This document shows positions 42,651-51,003 of a DNA stretch of 64,000 nt, piece by piece (the first letter of the stretch is position 1; each line of letters begins with the position of its first letter). Position numbers and translations under genes: made by a program. Source of the DNA: Geodermatophilus tzadiensis (GTDB lineage Bacteria > Actinomycetota > Actinomycetes > Mycobacteriales > Geodermatophilaceae); contig NZ_PVTG01000003.1 in assembly GCF_003002915.1 (NCBI RefSeq), positions 62,001 through 126,000 on the forward strand, given 5' to 3'. The notes under the pieces were generated by a model. The model had not been told where the DNA came from. It worked only from the letters and a program-made list of their open reading frames with translations, and ran no database searches.

Positions 42651-43400
42651 ATGAGCACCCCGGCCGAGCGCCTGGCCGCCGTCCGGCAGCGGATCGCCGA
42701 CGCCGCCCGCGCCGCCGGCCGCGACCCCGCCACCGTGTCGCTGCTGGCGGTGAGCAAGACCTGGCCGGCCGACGACGTCCGCGCGCTGGCCGCGCTGGGG
42801 CAGACCGCGTTCGGGGAGAACCGCGCCCAGGAGCTCACCACCAAGGCCGCCGCGCTCGCCGACCTGCCCCTCGAGTGGCACTTCGTCGGCCAGTTGCAGC
42901 GCAACAAGGCCGCCGCCGTGGCGCGCACCGGCGCCGTCGTCCACTCGCTCGACCGGTCCTCGCTGGCGCGGGCGCTGTCGCGGGCGGGGGAGGAGCGCGG
43001 TCGGCCGGTCGACGTCTTCGTCCAGGTCGACCTCGGCGGCGCGGCCGGCGAGCTGGCCGAGCGCGGTGGCGCCGCCCCGGCCGACGTCCCCGCGCTGGCG
43101 GGGGAGGTCGCAGCGCTGCCCGGGCTGCGGCTGCGCGGGCTCATGGCCGTGGCACCCCGCGGCGAGGAGCCCGGCCCCGCCTTCGCCCGACTCGCCGCGC
43201 TCGCCGAGCGGCTGCGCGCCGACCACCCCGGCGCCACGGAGGTCTCGGCCGGCATGAGCGGCGACCTCGAGGAGGCGATCGCGGCGGGCGCCACGCTGGT
43301 GCGTGTCGGAACCGCGCTGTTCGGCGCGCGACCCCTAACCTCGCCCCGAGTCACACCAGTCACAGGGGTCCCACCAGAGGTGGCCCCGGAGGAGGTCTGA
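42651..43400 (+). CDS. YggS/PROSC family PLP-binding protein
   Basis: Pyridoxal-phosphate homeostasis protein of 249 residues with an alanine-racemase-like TIM barrel. The PLP lysine is in LLAVSKTWP (about residue 38); [27 protein letters not shown], and [25 protein letters not shown] region ([23 protein letters not shown]) complete the family pattern. The last 20 residues after FGARP ([11 protein letters not shown]...) go beyond the usual family end and run over the sepF ribosome site, suggesting loss of an earlier stop. ATG start. Stop and sepF start overlap (TGATG). Confidence 0.92.
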   Translation: MSTPAERLAAVRQRIADAARAAGRDPATVSLLAVSKTWPADDVRALAALGQTAFGENRAQELTTKAAALADLPLEWHFVGQLQRNKAAAVARTGAVVHSLDRSSLARALSRAGEERGRPVDVFVQVDLGGAAGELAERGGAAPADVPALAGEVAALPGLRLRGLMAVAPRGEEPGPAFARLAALAERLRADHPGATEVSAGMSGDLEEAIAAGATLVRVGTALFGARPLTSPRVTPVTGVPPEVAPEEV

Positions 43401-44275
43401 TGGCCGGGGCCATGCGGAAGATGGGCATCTACCTCGGACTCGTCGAGGACGACGACGCCCGCGCCTACGGGCGCTACGACGCGCGCCAGGCCGACCCCGC
43501 CGGGCCCTATGAGGCCGACCGCTACGAGGCCGACCGCTACGAGGGCGACCGCTTCGACAGCCGCCCCGGGCGCTACGAGGGCCGCTACGACGACCGCTAC
43601 ACCGCCGACCCGCACGGCTCCTTCGACTCCTACGGCGGCGAGTACGACCGCTACGACGACCGCCGGCTCGACGACCGCCGCCTCGACGACCGGCGGCTGG
43701 ACGACCGTCGCCTCGACGAGCGGCGCTACGACGACGACCGCGACGCCGGCCGCCCCGGCGAGCGCGCGCGGGGCGTGGAGCTGGCGCCGGCGCCCGACCC
43801 GGAGCCGGTCGCGCTGCGCCGCGCCGGGGCCACCCGCCTGGGCCTGGCGCAGCCGCCGGCCGGCCCCGTCGCCCCGGTGTCCTCCGGCCCGGCGCGCCTC
43901 GGCCCGGTCGGCTCCGGCGCCGCGGCGGGCCTGGCCGCCCGCGAGCCCGTGGCCGCTGCCCCCGAGCCGGCCCCCGCCCCGGCCCCGCTGCGCGAGCCCT
44001 ACCGGATCACCACGCTGCACCCCAAGACCTACAACGAGGCCCGCGCCATCGGCGAGGCCTTCCGCGACGGCAGCCCGGTCATCATGAACCTCACCGAGCT
44101 CGACCACGCCGACGCGCGGCGGCTCGTGGACTTCGCTGCGGGCCTCATCTTCGGCCTGCGCGGTAGCATCGAGCCGGTCACGGCCAAGGTGTTCCTGCTC
44201 AGCCCGCAGGACGTCGACGTGACGGCCGAGGACAAGGCCAAGATCCGCGAGGGCGGGTTCTTCGACCAGTCCTGA
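43400..44275 (+). CDS. sepF: Cell division protein SepF
   Basis: Z-ring membrane anchor of 291 residues, clearly longer than the roughly 150-240 usual. The amphipathic N-terminal helix ([15 protein letters not shown]) binds membrane, and the C-terminal globular domain starts near residue 200 ([55 protein letters not shown]). The linker between is expanded by charged repeats, [15 protein letters not shown] and five RRLDD-type units (about residues 88-112), then an Ala/Pro stretch. GGAGGAGG precedes the ATG. In actinobacteria SepF replaces FtsA/ZipA in tethering FtsZ. Confidence 0.94.
   Translation: MAGAMRKMGIYLGLVEDDDARAYGRYDARQADPAGPYEADRYEADRYEGDRFDSRPGRYEGRYDDRYTADPHGSFDSYGGEYDRYDDRRLDDRRLDDRRLDDRRLDERRYDDDRDAGRPGERARGVELAPAPDPEPVALRRAGATRLGLAQPPAGPVAPVSSGPARLGPVGSGAAAGLAAREPVAAAPEPAPAPAPLREPYRITTLHPKTYNEARAIGEAFRDGSPVIMNLTELDHADARRLVDFAAGLIFGLRGSIEPVTAKVFLLSPQDVDVTAEDKAKIREGGFFDQS
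43661..43735 (+). repeat. Five tandem 15-bp units in the sepF linker
   Basis: Units of the form CG(C/T/G)CG-(G/C)CTCGACGAC repeat five times in frame, encoding [20 protein letters not shown] and RRYDD. Synonymous differences between units show the array is not brand new. Confidence 0.85.
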
Positions 44276-44344
44276 CGCCGTCGGCCGGGGCGCAGGAGGT
44301 CAGACCCACCCGGCACCCCAGGTGCCCCGGCACGAGCGAGGACA

Positions 44345-44641
44345 GTGGCTCTCTTCTGGCAGATCGTGTCGTCGGTCCTGCTCGTCTTCCTCATCCTGCT
44401 GTTCGCGCGCTTCGTCGTGGACTGGGTGATGGTGCTGGCACGCAGCTGGCGGCCCTCCGGGCTGGTCGCGGCGGGCCTGGAGGTCGTGTACGCGACCACC
44501 GACCCGCCGCTCAAGGTCATCCGGAAGGTCATCCCGCCCCTGAACCTGGGCTCCATCCGGCTGGACCTGGCGTTTATGGTGCTCCTGATCGCCGTCTACA
44601 TCCTCCGGAGCATCACGCTGTCGCTCGCCATCAGCGCGTGA
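44345..44641 (+). CDS. YggT family membrane protein
   Basis: A 98-residue protein with two hydrophobic helices: residues 5-30 ([21 protein letters not shown]) and about 72-92. Between them lies [30 protein letters not shown], the YggT signature. The family is linked to cell-wall placement or osmotic stress and normally lies between sepF and divIVA, exactly as here. GTG start; a clear ribosome site is not seen, and 69 bp separate it from sepF. Confidence 0.9.
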   Translation: MALFWQIVSSVLLVFLILLFARFVVDWVMVLARSWRPSGLVAAGLEVVYATTDPPLKVIRKVIPPLNLGSIRLDLAFMVLLIAVYILRSITLSLAISA

Positions 44642-44711
44642 CCCCGAGTCCGCGCCTTCCCCGCGTGGGACCGACCGACCCGTACCCGCCGTCCACCCCG
44701 AGGTGAGCCCG

Positions 44712-45425
44712 TTGCCACTCACGCCTGCCGACGTGCACAACGTCGTCTTCAAGAAGCCGCCGATCGGCAAACGGGGCTACGACGAGGACGAGGTCGACGC
44801 GTTCCTCGACGTGGTCGAGGCCGAGCTGGCCCGGCTCATCGAGGAGAACAACGAGCTGCGCGCGGGCTCGAGCACCGGCCGGGTCACCGCCCAGCCGGTC
44901 GCCCCCGAACCGACGCCGGCCCCCGCGCCGCCGCCCCCGGCCCTGCGCGAGGACGACACCACGCGGGCCTCCCGCATGCTGGCGCTGGCCTCCGAGACCG
45001 CCGACCGCTACGTCAACGAGGCCAAGTCGCAGGCCGACCAGATGGTCGCCACGGCCAAGGGCAACAGCGAGCGGATGGTCGCCGAGGCCCGCGCCACGAG
45101 CGAGCAGATGGTCACCGAGGCGCGCGCCCGCGCCGACTCGATGCTCAGCGACGCCCGCACGCGCGCCGACACGATGGAGCGCGAGGCCCGGGCCAAGGCC
45201 GCCGCCCTCGAGCAGGACGCCGAGCGCCGGCACACCGAGGTCATGGGCGGCCTGGAGGAGAAGCGGGCCAACCTCGAGCGCAAGATCGAGGAGCTGCGGA
45301 CCTTCGAGCGCGAGTACCGCACGCGGTTCCGCTCCTACCTCGAGTCGCACCTGCGCGACCTCGACACCCGCGGCTCGGCCGAGCCGTCCTCGGCCGGCCG
45401 GCAGACCCAGCACGCCCCGGCCTGA
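44712..45425 (+). CDS. wag31: DivIVA/Wag31 polar growth protein
   Basis: Coiled-coil cytoskeletal protein of 237 residues that marks poles and directs wall growth. The start at TTG gives [32 protein letters not shown], matching mycobacterial Wag31, and GAGGTGA lies five bases upstream; an in-frame GTG at 44703 is an alternative. The membrane-binding DivIVA domain (1-60) is followed by a Pro/Ala-rich linker, then a long coiled coil with repeated [23 protein letters not shown] heptads to about residue 215. The order ftsZ-pgeF-yggS-sepF-yggT-wag31 is canonical. Confidence 0.95.
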   Translation: MPLTPADVHNVVFKKPPIGKRGYDEDEVDAFLDVVEAELARLIEENNELRAGSSTGRVTAQPVAPEPTPAPAPPPPALREDDTTRASRMLALASETADRYVNEAKSQADQMVATAKGNSERMVAEARATSEQMVTEARARADSMLSDARTRADTMEREARAKAAALEQDAERRHTEVMGGLEEKRANLERKIEELRTFEREYRTRFRSYLESHLRDLDTRGSAEPSSAGRQTQHAPA

Positions 45426-45447
45426 GGCCGCCGGCTCACCAGCACCC

Positions 45448-45487
45448 GCAGAAGGGCCCCCGGACTCGACGTCCGGGGGCCCTCTGC
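45448..45487. terminator. Strong hairpin terminator after wag31
   Basis: GGGCCCCCGGAC and GTCCGGGGGCCC form a 12-bp stem, extended by GCAGA/TCTGC past one bulged A, with loop TCGAC. It lies 23 bases after the wag31 stop, in the gap between convergent transcription units. Confidence 0.85.
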
Positions 45488-45488
45488 G

Positions 45489-45550
45489 TGGTGGCCCCCT
45501 CCTAGGGGCCCACCCCGAGCTTGCGAGGGGTGGGGGAGGAGGGGGTCCTC
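45489..45550 (-). repeat. Palindromic repeat copy D, opposite orientation
   Basis: Read on the minus strand it runs GAGGACCCCCTCCT, CCCCCACCCCTCGC, CTCGGGGTGGGCCCCT, AGGAGGGGGCC: the same blocks as copy B after ftsZ. The outer 9-bp stem here is CCCCCTCCT/AGGAGGGGG where copy B has CCCCCGTGC/GCACGGGGG. It touches the 3' end of the permease gene. Confidence 0.8.
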
Positions 45551-46472
45551 ACCCCTTGACGCTGCCCGCCAGCAGGCCGCGGACGAAGTAGCGCTGCAGG
45601 CTCAGGAACACCACCAGCGGCAGCACGATGGACACGAACGCGCCCGCCGCCAGCAGGTACCAGTCCGAGCCCCGGGTGCCGGCCAGCTCGGCCACCCGCA
45701 CGGTCAGCGGGACGACGTCCGGGGCGCCGCCGGCGAAGGTCAGCGCCACGAGCAGGTCGTTCCACACCCACAGGAACTGGAAGACGCTGAACGCCGCGAT
45801 CGCCGGCGTGAGCAGCGGCAGCAGCACCTGGAAGAAGATCTTCACGTGGCCGGCGCCGTCCATGCGCGCGGCCTCGACCAGGGACGCCGGGATCTCCTTC
45901 ATGAAGTTGTGCAGCAGGAAGACCGCCAGCGGCAGGGCGAAGATCGAGTGCGACAGCCAGATGGTCCAGAAGGACCCGGCCAGCCCGGTGTCGACGTAGA
46001 GGGTCAGCAGGGGGATGAGCGTGACCTGGATCGGCACCACCTGCAGCGCGAAGACGGCGACGAACAGGATGTTGCGCCCGGGGAAGTCGATCCAGGCGAA
46101 CGCGTAGGCCGCCAGCAGCGCCAGGGTGATCGGGATGACGACCGCCGGCAGCGTGATGACCAGCGAGTTGACGAACAGCGAGGCGAAGTTCGTCCCGCCG
46201 CCGTAGAGCACCTCGTTGTAGTTGTCGAGGGTGAACGTCGGGTCGGTGAACACCGACCACCAGCCCGAGCGGCGGATGTCGAGCTCGGGCCGGAAGGACG
46301 TGATCAGCAGACCCAGCGTCGGCACCGTCCACAGCACCGCGATGAGCAGCGCGATGACCGACGCGGCGGGGGAGCTGAACTTCGTCCGGGCGGCGACCGC
46401 GCGGCGCTCGGCGCGGGTGAGCCGGCGCTCGTCGACGGGGACGGGCGCCATGACCGGGGTGGTCGTGGTCAT
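45549..46472 (-). CDS. Carbohydrate ABC transporter permease (MalG/CUT1 type)
   Basis: Inner-membrane permease of 307 residues with six hydrophobic helices. The EAA loop that docks with the ATPase reads EAARMDGAGHVKIFFQVLLPLL, and the N-terminal lead is a short charged segment (ERRLTRAERRAVA). WVWNDLLVALTFAG and the C-terminal LLAAGAFVSIVLPLVVFLSLQRYFVRG are typical of MalG-like subunits. ATG start overlaps the stop of the partner permease (ATGA). With the binding protein and ATPase nearby it forms a sugar importer; the sugar is unknown. Confidence 0.92.
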   Translation of the reverse strand: MTTTTPVMAPVPVDERRLTRAERRAVAARTKFSSPAASVIALLIAVLWTVPTLGLLITSFRPELDIRRSGWWSVFTDPTFTLDNYNEVLYGGGTNFASLFVNSLVITLPAVVIPITLALLAAYAFAWIDFPGRNILFVAVFALQVVPIQVTLIPLLTLYVDTGLAGSFWTIWLSHSIFALPLAVFLLHNFMKEIPASLVEAARMDGAGHVKIFFQVLLPLLTPAIAAFSVFQFLWVWNDLLVALTFAGGAPDVVPLTVRVAELAGTRGSDWYLLAAGAFVSIVLPLVVFLSLQRYFVRGLLAGSVKG

Positions 46473-47458
46473 CGGATCTCCTCGGCGAGACGCAGCTGAC
46501 GGACGTTGTACGCGATGATCGGGATGACCAGCACGAACAGCAGGACGGCGAGGGCCGCGCCGAGACCGACGTTGAACTGCCGGAACGCCTGCGTGTAGAA
46601 CTCGTTGGCCACGACGCTGGTGCCGAACTGGCCACCGGTCATGGTGCGCACGATGTCGAAGACCTTGAGCGTCACGATCGCCACCGTCGTCAGGACGACG
46701 ACCAGGGCGGGCCGGATGCTGGGCACGGTCACGTAGCGGAACATCGCGACGCCGCCGACGCCGTCGAGCCGGGCGGCCTCGACGATGTCGTCGGGGATGG
46801 CCTTGATGGCCGCCGACAGCACGGTCATGGCGAACCCGGCCTGGATCCAGATCATCACGACGATCAGGTAGAAGGTGTTCGACGGCCAGTTCAGCAGGAA
46901 CTGCTGCGGCTCGATCCCGACGAGGACGAGCAGCTGGTTGAGCAGGCCGATCTGGTTCACGCCCGGCTGGTCGGGGCGGTACTCGTAGACGAACTTCCAG
47001 ATGACGCCGGCGCCGACCATGGAGATCGCCATGGGCAGGAACACCAGCGCCTTGGCCAGCGCCTCGAACCGCGTGCGGTCGACGAGGTAGGCGTAGACGA
47101 GGCCGAGGCCGGTGGTCACCAGCGGCACCAGCACCACCCAGAGGAGGGTGTTGAGCAGCACCCGCTGGAAGCTCTGCTCGGAGAAGACCGTGGCGTAGTT
47201 GTCCAGGCCGACGAACTCCGAGCCGTTCTTGCTGTAGAACGAGCCGCGGATGGTGTCCAGGGCGGGGTACACCAGCCCGACCAGCAGCAGCAGGAGGGTC
47301 GGGCCGAGGAAGCCGGCCGCGACGAGCCAGTTGGGCACCCGCCGCGGCCGGTCGACCGCGAACAGGATCGCCCCCATGACGGCGGCGAACAGGAGGATGG
47401 CGACCACCATCAGGGCGATCTTGTGCCCCGTCGTGCTCGCCTCGAGGAACCACTGCAC
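46469..47458 (-). CDS. Carbohydrate ABC transporter permease (MalF/CUT1 type)
   Basis: Inner-membrane permease of 329 residues, with an extra N-terminal helix (residues 11-34) before the usual six. FVGLDNYATVF is the typical start of the CUT1 permease domain, and the EAA loop is EAARLDGVGGVAMFRYVTVPSIRPAL. GQFGTSVVANEFYTQAFRQFN is a loop found in alpha-glucoside and trehalose-type permeases, a weak hint of substrate. GTG start. It is separated from the binding-protein gene by 121 bp that contain a strong hairpin. Confidence 0.92.
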   Translation of the reverse strand: MQWFLEASTTGHKIALMVVAILLFAAVMGAILFAVDRPRRVPNWLVAAGFLGPTLLLLLVGLVYPALDTIRGSFYSKNGSEFVGLDNYATVFSEQSFQRVLLNTLLWVVLVPLVTTGLGLVYAYLVDRTRFEALAKALVFLPMAISMVGAGVIWKFVYEYRPDQPGVNQIGLLNQLLVLVGIEPQQFLLNWPSNTFYLIVVMIWIQAGFAMTVLSAAIKAIPDDIVEAARLDGVGGVAMFRYVTVPSIRPALVVVLTTVAIVTLKVFDIVRTMTGGQFGTSVVANEFYTQAFRQFNVGLGAALAVLLFVLVIPIIAYNVRQLRLAEEIR

Positions 47459-47488
47459 CGTTGACGACCTCTCTCCGGCAACGGAACG

Positions 47489-47523
47489 CCGGGGGGACCG
47501 CAGCGGTGCTGTGGTCCCCCCGG
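47489..47523 (-). terminator. Strong hairpin between binding-protein and permease genes
   Basis: CCGGGGGGACC and GGTCCCCCCGG pair perfectly over 11 bp, and GCAGC/GCTGT continue the stem inward to a 3-base loop. In the message it lies just after the binding-protein stop and before the permeases, where such hairpins usually stabilise the upstream message or cut read-through, keeping binding protein in excess. Confidence 0.8.
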
Positions 47524-47579
47524 CCTCCAGGGTGGGTGGGGCGCGTCCCGTCAGCCGGTGGCTGCCGGGACCTCGGGGA

Positions 47580-48956
47580 TCAGGCCGCCGGCCAGGCGTT
47601 CTCGACGTCGGTGAGGACCTGCTGGGTCGGCTTGTCGTTCGCGATCCAGTTGGTCAGCTCCGTCCAGAGCGCACCGGCGCCGATCTCACCGGGCATCAGG
47701 TCCGAGCCGTCGAAGCGGAAGACCGCGTTCGGGTCCTGGAACTGCTCGGCGGCGAGCTGGTCGATGGGCGAGACGAGGTTCTCCACGTCCAGCCCGGTGT
47801 TGGCGCTGACCCAGCCCGGGCCGGAGACCTGGGCCTTGACGTTGGCCCAGTCCGCCGAGGACAGGTAGGTCTGGAACGCCTGGGTGGCCGGCTCGTCGTT
47901 GAAGGCCGCGGTGAACTCGCCACCGCCGAGGACCGGGGCCGACTCGCCCTCGATGGGCGGCAGCGGGAAGGCGAAGACGTCGCCGTCCTCGCCCACCTCG
48001 GTGCCCTCCGGCCAGTTGGCCTGGTAGAAGGACGCCTGCCGGTGCATGAAGCAGCTGCCGTCGAGGATGGGCAGGCCCGCGTCACCGAACTCGGTGGTGG
48101 CGATGGACTGCACCTCGCCGAGGCCGCCGTTGACGTAGTCGGGGTTCTTCAGGATGCCGCCGACGGTGTCGAGCGCCTCGACGATCTGGGGGTCGTTGAA
48201 CGGGATCTGGTGGCTGACCCACTGGTCGTAGACCTCGGGGCCCGCCGAGCGCAGGACGACGTCCTCGAGCCAGTCGGTGGCCGGCCAGCCGGTGGCGTCA
48301 CCGGAGCCGATGCCGGCGCACCACGGCTTGGCGCCGGACTCGGCGATCTGGTCGGACAGCGCGATCATCTCGTCCCAGGTCTGCGGGACCTCGTAGCCGG
48401 CGTCCTCGAAGGCCGACGGCGAGTACCAGACGAAGGACTTGGCGTTGGCGCCCAGCGGAGCGGCGTAGAACTCGCCGTTCACGGTGCCGTAGGTCTTCCA
48501 GCTCTCGTCCCAGTACTCGTCGACGTTCGCCTCGACCTGCTGCGGCGCGGGGACGACGGCGCCCTGGCCGACCAGGGTGGCCAGCAGGCCCGGCTGCGGG
48601 ATGAAGGCGATGTCGGGGGCGTTGCCGCTCTGCACGCGGACGACGAGCTGCGCCTCGAACTCGCGCGAGCCCTCGTACTGCACCTCGACGCCGGTGCACT
48701 CCTCGAAGGGCACGTAGGAGTCGATCTGCGGCTGGTCCTCGGGGTCGACGATCGAGGTGTAGACGCTGACCGTCTCCCCCTCCAGGTCGCCGAACTCCTC
48801 GTAGGGCGCGCAGTCGATGGTCAGGTCCGAGGCCTCGGCGGTGTCGCCGCCGCCGCCCCCGCTGGTCTCGCTGGCGCCGCAGCCGGCGAGCACCAGTGCC
48901 ACGCCCAGGCCGCCGGCCAGCGCGGCGTTGCGCCGGCCCCTCGCGCGCATCGTCAT
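47580..48956 (-). CDS. ABC transporter sugar-binding lipoprotein
   Basis: Extracellular solute-binding protein (family 1) of 458 residues. A lipoprotein signal with basic start MTMRARGRRN, hydrophobic core and lipobox LAGC (Cys26) precedes a Ser/Gly linker. The mature protein follows the alpha-glucoside-binding type: VSVYTSIVDPEDQ, APDIAFIPQPG, FYAAPLGANAKSFVWYSP, PQTWDEMIALSDQIAE, GWPATDWLEDVVLR, SCFMHRQASFYQANW. ATG start with GAGGAG six bases upstream. It is the first gene of the leftward importer operon, divergent from the ATPase gene, so all four components share one control region. Confidence 0.92.
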   Translation of the reverse strand: MTMRARGRRNAALAGGLGVALVLAGCGASETSGGGGGDTAEASDLTIDCAPYEEFGDLEGETVSVYTSIVDPEDQPQIDSYVPFEECTGVEVQYEGSREFEAQLVVRVQSGNAPDIAFIPQPGLLATLVGQGAVVPAPQQVEANVDEYWDESWKTYGTVNGEFYAAPLGANAKSFVWYSPSAFEDAGYEVPQTWDEMIALSDQIAESGAKPWCAGIGSGDATGWPATDWLEDVVLRSAGPEVYDQWVSHQIPFNDPQIVEALDTVGGILKNPDYVNGGLGEVQSIATTEFGDAGLPILDGSCFMHRQASFYQANWPEGTEVGEDGDVFAFPLPPIEGESAPVLGGGEFTAAFNDEPATQAFQTYLSSADWANVKAQVSGPGWVSANTGLDVENLVSPIDQLAAEQFQDPNAVFRFDGSDLMPGEIGAGALWTELTNWIANDKPTQQVLTDVENAWPAA

Positions 48957-49274
48957 GGATCTCCTCAAGCTCCCTGCGGTGGTCCCCGCAGCGTGTGGTC
49001 GGTGGTTCGGTGGTCCGGTGGACGCGCCGGGCAGGTGCCGGGCGTCACGGTCGCCGGGGGACCATAAGCCGCGCCGTGCGGAGTCGCCCGACACCTTGCT
49101 GAAACCGTTACGCAACACCCCCGTCGGGGTGGTCCCGGGCCCGGGGAGGTCACGGGCCGGTCACGGTCGGTGGCGCGGACGGGTGCCGTCGGGACCGGAC
49201 GCTGGTCGCGGCGACCGGTGCGTGTCACAGTGGGCGCGCTCTGCAACGGCGCGGAAGGGACGATCAGGAAGACC
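48957..49274. promoter_or_regulatory. Divergent control region of the sugar importer
   Basis: A 318-bp gap between the binding-protein and ATPase genes, with no gene. TGAAACCGTTACG at 49100-49112 resembles LacI-family operators (TGAAACCGTTTCA type). CAGGAAGACC precedes the ATPase ATG. Promoter hexamers could not be fixed. Confidence 0.5.
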
Positions 49275-50390
<1,116 letters not shown>

Positions 50391-50426
50391 CCGCCGTCCC
50401 CGACGCGAGCGGTCACCGGCGGCCGG

Positions 50427-50981
50427 GTGCCGCCGGTGATCCTCGCGGCGGGACTGCTCGTCCTCGCCGGTCTCGGCCTGTTCGTCGCCGGCGTGCAGAC
50501 CGGCGTGGCCGGTTGGTACTGGGCCTGCGTGGCCGCCTGCGGGCTGGCCGTGGTGCTGCTCGCGGTGGCCCGGCTGCGCGCTCCGGCCGCAGCGGCTGCT
50601 CCGGCCCCGGTCCCGCCCGCGCCGCCGACGGCACCGGGTGGGCCCCCACCCGGGGAGGCCGCGACCGCGGACCGGGGCACCGGTCACCCCGTCACGACCC
50701 CGGCGAGCACCGGCGCCGCCGACGCGTCCGGGGACCCCGCGGAGGAGGACGTCGAGGTCACCGACCTGCTGATCGTCGTCGACCTGACCGACGAGGTGCT
50801 CGTCGTGGACGAGCACCCGCGCTACCACCTCGCCGGCTGCCGGTGGCTGGGCGGCCGGGAGACCATCCCGCTTCCGGTGGGTGAGGCGCGCGCCGAGGGG
50901 TTCACCCCGTGCGGCGTGTGCACGCCCGACCGGCACCTGGCCAGGGTCGCCCGCGCCCGCAAGTCCGCCGGGCGGGGCTGA
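50427..50981 (+). CDS. Membrane-anchored hypothetical protein with His/Cys-rich C-terminal motif
   Basis: A 184-residue protein of unknown function. Two N-terminal hydrophobic helices (residues 4-22 and 28-47) are followed by a long Ala/Pro/Gly-rich linker and an acidic stretch (DPAEEDVEVTD). The C-terminal 60 residues read VDEHPRYHLAGCRWLGG...FTPCGVCTPDRHL; the spaced His, Cys and CxxC look like a small zinc site similar to Ada-type metal-binding domains, which is inference. GTG start is weakly supported, and a second GTG nine bases later is possible. It is convergent with ileS. Confidence 0.7.
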   Translation: MPPVILAAGLLVLAGLGLFVAGVQTGVAGWYWACVAACGLAVVLLAVARLRAPAAAAAPAPVPPAPPTAPGGPPPGEAATADRGTGHPVTTPASTGAADASGDPAEEDVEVTDLLIVVDLTDEVLVVDEHPRYHLAGCRWLGGRETIPLPVGEARAEGFTPCGVCTPDRHLARVARARKSAGRG

Positions 50982-50988
50982 CCCCGCG

Positions 50989-50998
50989 CCCCCCCCCC
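50989..50998. repeat. Ten-base C homopolymer between convergent genes
   Basis: A run of ten C lies seven bases after the hypothetical-protein stop and five before the ileS 3' end. It is non-coding here but is a likely site of sequencing length error or slippage. Confidence 0.8.
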
Positions 50999-51003
50999 GC
51001 TGG

